From NCBI GenBank assembly GCA_037176725.1, contig JAZBRS010000049.1, forward strand, positions 13,720,001 to 13,784,000: a stretch of 64,000 nucleotides of DNA, in the 5' to 3' direction. The notes under the pieces were generated by a model. That model was given only the letters and a program-made list of their open reading frames with translations. It did not search any database and was not told the origin of the DNA. The translations under genes and the position numbers were made by a program. Shown here in pieces: positions 30,601 through 40,000 of the stretch (its first letter is position 1; each line of letters begins with the position of its first letter). This stretch comes from Posidonia oceanica (Eukaryota > Streptophyta > Magnoliopsida > Alismatales > Posidoniaceae).

Positions 30601-33600
30601 GCTGCTGACTGCTTTACTGCTGAGGCATTCTGCTCTGCTGCTACTGCATCTACTGCTGATGCTCCTCCCTCTAGGTCTTCTAGTGTGCTCGTGGAGGATA
30701 TGCCGGACTGGCGACTGATCTGGTCATTGCCGCTCGATGCATTGCTCAGGTGAGGCATGGGTTGCACAAACCACCTAGACCTGCCTTCTGGTTGAAGAGT
30801 GATGAGCTCATCTGATCTAGGGGAGTCCGGCGCTGCTGAGTCTTCTAGGACCATGATAGAAGCATGGTCCTCTTGCAGAGGAGGATCCGTAACTACGGCT
30901 TTTCCTTTCCTTTCTGCAGCTTGATGGTCTGCCAGGTCTTCTGCTATCGACTTGAGTTGTTCTTGAAAGAGCAACTCTAAGTCGGACATCCAAGAATCGA
31001 CCTGGGCTTCTATCGCCACTCCTTCTTCTTCGTTTGAGGGGGAGTCGACGTAGTAGGCGCCGGGGGCCTGCGACACTGGCCCGGCTGCAAGACGGATTGC
31101 TGCCCTTGGAGTCTGCATGATCTGGTTCACGGGCGCGTCCGCTAATGGTAGTTCAGATGTAGAAGGCCCAAATAGACAGGCCAGCGGTGCTACTGATGAA
31201 TAAGCTTCCAGGGTCACTGTCGGAGAGTAAGCAGGGGTGTTCTTTGGAGGGCTCAAGGGCCTGAAGAATGTAGTGCTCAGTTGGCCTTTTGTATCGGGCC
31301 GTAACTGAGAGAGCGCAGCCTCTGACGCCATAGGGTCTTGCCATGAGAGCTGCTGCTGGTTGTCAGGAGAATGCGGAGCGGACTGTGCCAGCTGCATTCC
31401 TGAAGATGATGCTGAGGGAGCGGGCTGGGCCACGCTGCTGACTGAGTTGATGGACTGCCCCTCCAGAGATGGGGGCAGTGGCACTGATGTGTTTGTGACC
31501 GCTGGTAGCACACTTGGTTCTGCCAAGAGGAGTGTCTCTGTCTCCTGCACTGCTGCTGACTGTTCCTGAGGAACTGTTGTGGCTGCAAAAGGATGAGAAC
31601 TTGCATCTGCCACAGGGCCTGCTGAGCTGCCTGCTGTTTCTGCCAGAGGGAGAGCTAAATAAACTGACTGTGGGGCCTCTGCTCTGACCACTGTTTCTGC
31701 TGAGTTGATTGGGACAGCCTCTGTTGCATCAGACTGCTCCTCATCCGAGTAGTAGTCCTCAATACACACCCAATCCTTTGCCGGCGTTGTGGCTTGGTAG
31801 TCGGTTGATCCCAGAATTCCTGCACTGGTAAAGTTAGTGAGGTCTCTGGGGATGGCTGGCGCACGATCTTTGAGCTGGAAGCAGTGATCTTCGTTGGGCT
31901 TGGGTTCGTAGCCGAGGCCTTCAGATTTCCTTCGCTCCACTGCTACGATCGGCTCCGCGATCCCTTGGCCGTGACGCCCGAGCGGCGTACCCTTTGTGTA
32001 TCCCCACCTGTGACATACATTCTCGACCATTCGAAAGGGGTTGCTGTGAACGGTCAAGGAGTTGACACGTTCAAGATCAGGAACGAAGTTAACTGGCTCG
32101 CATCGGTTAACGCGATAGAGGGCTTCAGAAGTCTCGGGGTCAAACGGGATGGATTGCGAAGACACGGGAGAGACTGCTTCAATCCGCTCCTTCTCAAAGT
32201 TCTCCGCCATGACGACGATGACATCATCGCCACGACGGTACTTTATCATTCGATGGAGGGTCGAAGGAAGGACCTGATGCTTGTGGAGCCAAAGGCGCCC
32301 AAGCAGAAGATTGAAGTTAGGCTTCAAGTCGACGACATAGAATTCTACGTCGAAGACGACCGGACCGATAGCCAGAGGGATAATCAGAATCTCTAGAGCG
32401 TCATGGTGAGTGTTGTCAAAAGCAGTTATTCCCTTCACGGCTGGCGTGATATCCTCGGCTTTGAATCCGAGCTTGGTTGCTGTACGCAAGGGGCAGACGT
32501 TAAGGCCTGACCCGTTATCAACCAGTGTTAGGGGAATGCGGAAGCTTTTGAACTGCACCGTGACGAATAGGGGCTGGTTGTGATTAATCCCTGCCGAAGG
32601 CAGCTCATCACTCGTAAAAGAGATGACCTGGGGCTCCGCGATTAACCCAACCATGCTCTCCAAGGCAGAAGGCTCAATGGACTGGAACACACGAGCAGCC
32701 TGGAACACGCGAAGAAAAGCCTCGCGGTGCTCGGCAGAAGTGTGGATCAAATCCCAGATGGAGATGTCGGCTTTAACCCTCTTAAGCTGGGAGGTTAGGT
32801 CTGCTTTAGGTTGGCTTCTCCTAGCAGCTGGAGGGGTGATTCTAGCAGGTTCCAAAGAGGTGGTGACAGGAAGCTGGGTTACTATAGGCTGGCTAGGGAT
32901 TTGGCTAGCTACGGGCTGATCTGGAGTTGGATCTGCTAAGGGTTGGCCTGAGGGTGGGGGCATAACAGGTCTAGGGTGAGTTGGCCTAGTTGCCGGTGCT
33001 GGGGGCCTATAAACCCTCCCCGATCGCGTTACTTCCGCGCACATTTCTGTGGCGTAGCTGTAAGGGACGCGATGGGTGTCCAGGGTCAAATCAATGACGA
33101 CTGGAGCATGTGCTGCGAGCACAGGAAGGGTTACAGGGGGACCTACAGGATGTCGAGGTCTATCTAGTGGGTATAGTTGTTGGGGTGGGAAGGCTGGGGC
33201 AGGTTGAGGTCTGCCTAGAAGGTGTAGCTGTGGCCGCCCTAAAAGGTGGATGGGAGAACTAGGCTGGGCTCCGGCTAAGAGGTGTACAGGGGATTGAGCC
33301 TGAGGGAGCACGGTGGGGGGCGCGTGAGGGCGCTCCGGCCTAGCACGCGGTCGGATCAAATGGATTCCCGACTCGGAGCCAGCAACTGCCGCAAGATAGA
33401 GACTGACCGGGAAAGGCTCAGAGATGTCAGAGATAAGATCAGAAGGGTCCACTACAGAAGTAGCAGGCCCAGAAGGAAAGACAGAGTGCATGCCTGAGGT
33501 TCCCGCCCCTCCCGGATAAGAGTGCTCCGGTAAAGGTTGGCGGACGATGCCAGAATGCGGGGGAACAGCTGGAGATGCAGATGCATGAGTGTGTGCTTGA

Positions 33601-35885
33601 GTGGATGCCTCGTGCATGTCGATCACAATCGTTCCCAATTCGATCAGGTCCTGAATCGCGTTCCGCAGGGAGAAGCAATTGTCCGTCGAATGCCCGACGC
33701 TTCGATGGAAATTGCAGAAGAGGTCCGGCCTAAACCAATGCGGCAGAGGGCTTGGCGGTGGACGAACCTCCGGGAACTTCAGGAGCGATGCTACCTTTGG
33801 CAAGATGGCCGTGAGTGGTTCCACCAGTGGGGTGAAATTCCTCCTCTCAGCGGGTGGTCTTCTTTGCCTCGGGTATGAGCCTTGCTGGACCGGTGCGGTA
33901 GGATAGACCGGTCTAGCGGTGGTAGTGATGTGCGGTGTGTGCGGGTTCCTAGGTGCAGGAGCGTACACCATCTGAGCTGGGGCAGGCTGAGACGGCAAGC
34001 GAACAGGCACAGCAGGAGAATCAACGAATGCAACAGCGGGTTTCGGCGAATCCTTCCTCTTCGGGCGGTTGTTGTTGCTGCCGCTGTTGTTGCTGTTGGA
34101 GGCATTGCTATTGGCACTGTTGTTGCTGATCACTGCCTGCTTAGCGAACGCAGAGAGAGCTGGGAAGTTGCCACTCCGCAAAGAACTCTCCACGCGCGCT
34201 CCAGCTCTGATGAGTGCCGCAAAAGTAGTGACTGGCTGAATGCTAAGCAGAGCCCCGAGAGACGGCTGCGCCCCTTTGATAACGATCTCGATAGATTCCT
34301 CGTCAGAGGGTCTATCTCGAACCTGAGAGGCAAGGGCGCGCCAGCGGCCGACGTACTCCCCGAACGGCTCGCCAGAGTTCTGCTTGATTGCGATCAAGTC
34401 TGCCCTCTTTGGGACCAGATCGAGGTTAAAGGAGTACTGTTCCAGGAACGCCTGACTGAGGTCATTCCAAGTCTTGATGGCTGACATATCGAGTGATGTG
34501 AACCACTTGAGTGCCGGCCCGGTCAAACTCTTCTGGAACAAGCGAATCAGCAACCTCTCGTCAGCCTGAAGCTGAGCGAGATCACCGCAATACGCCTTCA
34601 GGTGTGCTACGGGGCAGCCCCTACCATTATACTTTTCGAAGTCTGGGATTTTGAACTTCGGAGGGAGTACCGCCTCTGGAAAGCAACAGAGGTCCCGGAA
34701 CTGGTAGGTCTGGTGCTCAGTACCCTGCACTAGTCGTAGTGCCTTCTCCAAGACGTCCATCCGGTTATTGATGGGGTCTGGAATTGCTGCTGTAGGAGAG
34801 GGATCAGCAGGGGTAGTGAGCACATACGCCGAATGGGTCGCACCTAAGTGCTCCTCCGGATCTGCCATAGCGTCGCCTGGTGGAGCAACGGGATGGCCGG
34901 CGTATCCGTGCTGGGGGACAGTGTATGCAGAAGTGTATGCAGGATGCTGGACTTGGTGAAGAGGAGAAGAATAAATGCCATGCTGTGCTGGGTTAGGGGG
35001 TGGATGACGGAGCGCCAGTTGCTGTACAGGCGGGGTGCCGGACAGCGAGCCAGCGAGGTACTGGGCTCCAGCCGATCCAAAGGATTGACCACCAGAAGGA
35101 AGTGGAGCATGCTGTGCCAAGTGTTGTGCAGGAGGCGGTAGACGGGCCCCCATCGTCGGAACCGTGAGCAGTTGCGACGATGGTCGAGGCGGAGGTGCAG
35201 AGGTTGGTGCATGAAATGCAGGAACTGGCCTCGGAGGAACCTCAGGGACGACAGAGACAGAAGAAGGGCGAACTGATAGAGCCATGCCCTGCAGTCTCTG
35301 GGCAAGCTCCATCAGGTGCTGGTACTGCGCCTCAGGCGTCTCGGCAGCGGGAACGCTGAAGTGCAGTGCTGGCGGGGATTGAGAAGCAAGGGACACGGAC
35401 ACAGATGGTCCGGGAAGGGGGGATTCTACAGAAAAGGTCGCAGCAGCGGTGAAAGGGATGTCGAAAGCGACGTATCCCTGGGACGGAGGGGGCAGTGGTG
35501 TCTCCGGAGCGCGAGTAACGGCCGTCAAGATAGACTCGGCGACCGGATCCGGAGGAAGGGAGGCTTGCCACTGCCCCGGGGTGTACTGAGAACCTAGAGA
35601 CGTCAGAGGAGGAAACCCTGGCGTCGGAGGGGGAACAAGGGGGACAGAAAGAGCAAACGGAGGGGCCAGAATGGAAACACCCTCCGTGACAGGAGTAAAG
35701 GAAGGCTCACTAACGTACTGGGCCATCGCTGACCTAGAGCATGTGAGAACAGGGCTGCGACGAGTATTCAAGCGGTGCTTCCTAAGAGGAGCTATCGTCG
35801 CAAGTGCGAATAGCTCGGAAGGGGAATGGTCGTGAACTAAGTCGCAAAAGGGCGTCAACGAGGGTCGATACTCGAGCTCTGGCAA
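30597..35885 (-). CDS. gag-pro: Element A gag-protease polyprotein (1762 codons, intact)
   Basis: A long Pro/Ser/Gln-rich N-terminus (residues 54-370) leads to the gag core at about 375-575 (VLEKALRLVQG, KIPDFEKYNGRG, FQKSLTGPALKWFTSLD). A Tat-type zinc-knuckle-like motif CNFHRSVGHSTDNC lies near 725-740. The aspartic protease active site DNGSG is near 1121, with LLGRLWLHKH downstream. A G-patch-like stretch (GYTKGTPLGRHGQGI) lies near 1300, and an acidic, Ala-rich tail follows. Gag would form the particle and protease would cut it. The first ATG is at 35885. A second at 35726 (MAQYVSEP) matches the B start, yet B stays similar upstream of it, so the start is uncertain. There is no internal stop in 5.3 kb, unlike every other element here. 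Confidence 0.92.
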   Translation of the reverse strand: MPELEYRPSLTPFCDLVHDHSPSELFALATIAPLRKHRLNTRRSPVLTCSRSAMAQYVSEPSFTPVTEGVSILAPPFALSVPLVPPPTPGFPPLTSLGSQYTPGQWQASLPPDPVAESILTAVTRAPETPLPPPSQGYVAFDIPFTAAATFSVESPLPGPSVSVSLASQSPPALHFSVPAAETPEAQYQHLMELAQRLQGMALSVRPSSVSVVPEVPPRPVPAFHAPTSAPPPRPSSQLLTVPTMGARLPPPAQHLAQHAPLPSGGQSFGSAGAQYLAGSLSGTPPVQQLALRHPPPNPAQHGIYSSPLHQVQHPAYTSAYTVPQHGYAGHPVAPPGDAMADPEEHLGATHSAYVLTTPADPSPTAAIPDPINNRMDVLEKALRLVQGTEHQTYQFRDLCCFPEAVLPPKFKIPDFEKYNGRGCPVAHLKAYCGDLAQLQADERLLIRLFQKSLTGPALKWFTSLDMSAIKTWNDLSQAFLEQYSFNLDLVPKRADLIAIKQNSGEPFGEYVGRWRALASQVRDRPSDEESIEIVIKGAQPSLGALLSIQPVTTFAALIRAGARVESSLRSGNFPALSAFAKQAVISNNSANSNASNSNNSGSNNNRPKRKDSPKPAVAFVDSPAVPVRLPSQPAPAQMVYAPAPRNPHTPHITTTARPVYPTAPVQQGSYPRQRRPPAERRNFTPLVEPLTAILPKVASLLKFPEVRPPPSPLPHWFRPDLFCNFHRSVGHSTDNCFSLRNAIQDLIELGTIVIDMHEASTQAHTHASASPAVPPHSGIVRQPLPEHSYPGGAGTSGMHSVFPSGPATSVVDPSDLISDISEPFPVSLYLAAVAGSESGIHLIRPRARPERPHAPPTVLPQAQSPVHLLAGAQPSSPIHLLGRPQLHLLGRPQPAPAFPPQQLYPLDRPRHPVGPPVTLPVLAAHAPVVIDLTLDTHRVPYSYATEMCAEVTRSGRVYRPPAPATRPTHPRPVMPPPSGQPLADPTPDQPVASQIPSQPIVTQLPVTTSLEPARITPPAARRSQPKADLTSQLKRVKADISIWDLIHTSAEHREAFLRVFQAARVFQSIEPSALESMVGLIAEPQVISFTSDELPSAGINHNQPLFVTVQFKSFRIPLTLVDNGSGLNVCPLRTATKLGFKAEDITPAVKGITAFDNTHHDALEILIIPLAIGPVVFDVEFYVVDLKPNFNLLLGRLWLHKHQVLPSTLHRMIKYRRGDDVIVVMAENFEKERIEAVSPVSSQSIPFDPETSEALYRVNRCEPVNFVPDLERVNSLTVHSNPFRMVENVCHRWGYTKGTPLGRHGQGIAEPIVAVERRKSEGLGYEPKPNEDHCFQLKDRAPAIPRDLTNFTSAGILGSTDYQATTPAKDWVCIEDYYSDEEQSDATEAVPINSAETVVRAEAPQSVYLALPLAETAGSSAGPVADASSHPFAATTVPQEQSAAVQETETLLLAEPSVLPAVTNTSVPLPPSLEGQSINSVSSVAQPAPSASSSGMQLAQSAPHSPDNQQQLSWQDPMASEAALSQLRPDTKGQLSTTFFRPLSPPKNTPAYSPTVTLEAYSSVAPLACLFGPSTSELPLADAPVNQIMQTPRAAIRLAAGPVSQAPGAYYVDSPSNEEEGVAIEAQVDSWMSDLELLFQEQLKSIAEDLADHQAAERKGKAVVTDPPLQEDHASIMVLEDSAAPDSPRSDELITLQPEGRSRWFVQPMPHLSNASSGNDQISRQSGISSTSTLEDLEGGASAVDAVAAEQNASAVKQSAA

Positions 35886-37039
35886 AGGGAAACTCGCTTA
35901 TCGATCACGCTGACACAACAGAAGGAAATTAGGGGTTAGAAACTAAAAGATGAATGCAAATGAGTTAGTTTAAGTGGCATGAATGATGTGCATGCTTTCT
36001 AGTATGCCCCCTTTACCTAACTAGTGTTTCCTAGCAAGGCTGTCTACTCCGGGTATCCCTGGATGTACGGGTCACCGACTCAGGTCAGAAAAAGTAGGTC
36101 CCCTGTCTAACTCCCGGCCCAAAGCTCAGGTAATGACAGGGTGGTGCGTTGGTGGCCTCTACCCCGCCAAAGCGTGGGTGGTACCCTCTACTAACACCGA
36201 CACGACCCCCGGACAAGGAGGGGACGGACCGACCAACTTATGCCACGCCCAAAGCAGTGGAATAAGAGGCCGGAACCGTCCTTCGCAGACTAGTAGGTGG
36301 ACTCAGAGGAGAAGAATGCATGCCCTATATGATGCTTATGCAAATGATTAGAGTTTTTTATCTTGCACATTTTATTAACCAAAGGGAGCGAAGGATTGTT
36401 TGTAGTCTCTAGTTGCCCCTAGAAGTTCCTTTTACTTGCATTTTTTAGTTAACCATGGGGGGAGCAGACAAGTCTCTACTATCCTAAGCATGGCAAGCGC
36501 AAAAGGGAAGAAAATCAGTCAAAATGGCAAGCAACCATCATACAACACAACAAAAGGCATGTTCATGGCATGTGCGAGTGTTTGTGAATATGATGGTGAA
36601 AAAGAAACATTCATCAAGTCAAAAAGCATGTAAGCATAGTATGTGCGTGTGTAGTGACATAGCAAGAGTGTAAAAGAAGCATTCAACGTTCAAAAAGTAT
36701 GTATTTTAGCCAAACAAAGTATGTAGACATGTAATGTGCGAGAATTAAAGCAGTAATAAGCAAGTAAGGTAAAGTAAGGTAAAAGTAAGCAGGCTGTAAA
36801 GGAGATAAGGGCACAAGCAAGACAGCAAGTAAATAAACAGGCAAAGGAGCAAAGCCAGGCAAAGGAAAGCGCAAACTGAGACAAAAGAGGTGCAAAACCT
36901 AAGCAAAGTAGCTACGAAGCGACTCGCTAGGAGTTTGCACAGAAAAGCGAGCAAAACAGGCGAAGAAGGCACACAAGGCAGACAAAGCTGCAAAACAAGC
37001 GAGCGAAAAGCCAGGAACGAAAGCCGGAATCTAGTCTAC
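35886..37039 (-). other. Element A 5' leader
   Basis: This is untranslated sequence between PBS and gag. A block at 36030-36310 (rich in conserved words such as AGAAAAAGTAGGTCCC and GGTACCCTCTACTAACACCG) matches the B leader at 45040-45310 in the same sense, although the surrounding leader has diverged. Confidence 0.75.
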
Positions 37040-37057
37040 TCCCCAGCAGAGTCGCCA
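37040..37057 (-). other. Element A primer binding site (tRNA-Arg type)
   Basis: On the minus strand TGGCGACTCTGCTGGGGA begins one base after the 5' LTR. It pairs with a tRNA 3' end reading TCCCCAGCAGAGTCG plus CCA, which fits plant tRNA-Arg as used by Ogre elements. Confidence 0.85.
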
Positions 37058-37058
37058 C

Positions 37059-40000
37059 TGTAGCGATCCCGATCGGAATCAGGCTCGCTGATTTAGCGGC
37101 GATTGGATCCGAGGAAGAGGCTCAACTCGAAAACGCTTAAAATCGAGGAGAAAAAGGAAAGATAAGACAAATCAGAGTCGCCACCATGTCTATTAACAGG
37201 AGACAAGGAAAACTGGGGAAATACGCGAATTAACGCGCAAAACCGAGCAAGAAATGCAAAGCAAAGCAATGCAAAGGTAAACAAATGCAAACAAATGCAA
37301 ATGAGATGACTCTAGCCTAGGATAAGGGCAGTACGGTCATTGCGGGCCAGAAGACAGGGTAAGGACTCCTGTTACACGCGGGGAAGGTGTTAGGCACCCC
37401 CGACACGCCCGAGAATCGGTCTTTCTAGGCTTACGCTCGCATACGCAGGAAAATGCAGGATTGAATGCCTATGTGCCTATAAATGCCTAAATGAATGCTC
37501 AAGGTGTGCTCTAAGTGGGAAGAAACAAAGCAAGGAAGTAAACGTGCTCTCTAAGTGCTCAGCTGCGCTGTCTGTGTTCCGAACCAGGCGAAACCTAGCT
37601 CGTGAGAACTCCAGACAGTAAGCATCACAGCCCTATATGCAAATGCAGGCGAAAAAGCAAAACAGCGAGAAAACCATGCAATGCAATCGACATGCAAGGG
37701 AAAACGGCGTAAAACACGCAAAACGAGGCGAGAGATGAGCAACGCACGCAAAACAATGCAAAAGAGCGAAACCGATACGCAAAACGAGTGGAAAACATGG
37801 CAACACGCGAAACGAGACAAGAAAACCGAAAGGCACGCAAAACGGTGCAAAAGCGAGAGCGGGCACGCAAAACGGTGCCAAAACAGCGAAGCAAAAACCT
37901 CAGAAAAGCCATGCGAATGCAAGAATGCAGAAAAGATCAGAAGAGGCCAAAGGGGAGGCAAAACAACGTGTGTGTAAGAACAGACGTCGTTTAGGACCGC
38001 TCAGAGTAGGTGTGAAGACCTACGGAGGGGAGAGTGTGCAAACGGAGGGATTACCACCTCTTTGCGACTGTTTCTCGCTAAACCGTTCCACGGTGTGTCT
38101 CGCACGCTGCCCAAAGCTCGCGATGCGATCGGATCGTGGAAAAGGGGGAAGAAAGTCACATTAAGTGGCAAATCCAAGGAAAACTCAACACAAAACACAC
38201 AGGGATACGCGAAACGAGGATTTGGAGATAGAAGTAGAAAGGGGAGGCCCTATTCTACATGCTCAAAGAGACAGAAAGCGAAAACAAGGAAAACTGTGCA
38301 AATGGCATGCAAATGAATGCAATGCAGGGGTTCAAGAGGACATACTTGGAAATCCGGGAGCCTGATTTGAGATCTGTCTGGTCCATGCTGAAGAGCGCTT
38401 TGCTGCGGTCGCCTGGGCAGCTCACTTGAGAAGATCCAACGGCCGGATTGGAAGATATCGCAGCTTCAAGGCAGGAGGGCCAGAACAGGGGAGAAGAACA
38501 GATCTAGGTGTTCAGGAGGTCCTAGGGGTGTGCAAAAGGTCCTCCCAAGTAAAAGGGAGCTAAAAGTGCTTAGTGTGTGCAAAAGGATGCTAAAATGCAA
38601 GACTAGGTGGATGCAGAATGCATGCAAAAGCAAGGAAAAGCAAAGAGAAGAAACTGGGAAAAGCCAGGAGTTCAGAAAGCATTTTGAAAAAGAAAAGGGG
38701 CTAAAAATGCAAATTTTCCAGAAAACAGGGGTCCACAGGAAAGGATTTCGAAAACAGGAGAAGACAGAGGTCCAATTTGCAAAAAAACTAGGCTTAGAAA
38801 GCTGTTTTTAAAAAGAGGGTATGCTTTAAAAGAGGTTTTGAAAGCAGAAAGGGATCAGAAAGCAATTTTAAGAAAACTGGGGTCTAAAATGCAAATTTTC
38901 TAGAAAACAGGGTTCTGGGGAGTCTGAGGATACAGGTGGAGGGTCTGCATGCGATTTGGTAAGCACAGGAGCTAGGATGCAAGTTAGGGGCAAAATGGTC
39001 TTTTCACATGATTTTTCAAAAGATGCAAGGACCTATGTGTGATTTTCAAATCATGCAGGGGTCAAATATGCAATTTTATATGGAAAACATGCTCTGAAAA
39101 ACAGGGAACAGGACTGATGTGTGATTTTTGGAAAAAACAGGGTTGAAAATGCAATACAATAAGCCAAAATACATGCATAACAGCTACTGTCCATTTAAAA
39201 TGGACCTAAATGCAAAAATGCAAAACCAGGGGGTAAAATATGCAATGCAGTATGCAAAAATCAAAAATAGAAGCTAAGTTCCTACAGTGCGTGGACCTAT
39301 ATGCAAAATCAGAAACATGCAGGGGGCCAGAATGCAATGCAGTATGGCAAAATATATGCAAATAAATGAACTGATTATGAGCAGGACTTACATGCAAAAA
39401 TCGAAAGTAGAGGGGCTAAAATGCAAAATATTATAACAGCACAGTACAGTAACAGGACTAAAAGGCAAATATAGAAAAGCAAGAATAAAAGTTGCAATTT
39501 AGCATGGTATTTAATTAAAAACTAAGCACATTAAATGACAGAAGGACTGAAATGCAAAAATTAAAAAACTTAAACCAGATCTGCAATATTTACACCTAAA
39601 ACTATATTAACAGAGAAATAACTGAATAGTGCTGGCCGGCGGTGGCTGGCACTGTAGCAGTGAGCCACCGGCGCTTGCCACCACCGGCACAGGAGGGCTG
39701 CGGGCGTCCGGACCGGCGGAGAACGACGTCGGCGATCGTGCAGAGCTCCGGGGATCGACTGGAGACCGCTCCGCTGGCCGGAGCATCCGGAGATCAGGAG
39801 ACCGGCGTCGGAGAAGAAGAGAAGACCGGCGAGCTGCAGACGGAGCTGGAAGGCTCGGAATCCGGTTCTGACCGGCGGAGAAGCAGCAGGAGGAGGAGAG
39901 AGAGCGGGGGAGGGCGAGAGGTACCTGCGGTGGCGTCTGGAGAGTGCTCCCGACCTCGGCAGGGTCGGAGCCGGCCGGCGGTCCTCGTCCGGTCGCTGCG

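Noticed and set aside
31884..34484. Plus-strand frames of up to 200 codons across element A gag-pro
   Set aside because: They are shadows of the long minus-strand gag-pro frame, whose motifs match known families.
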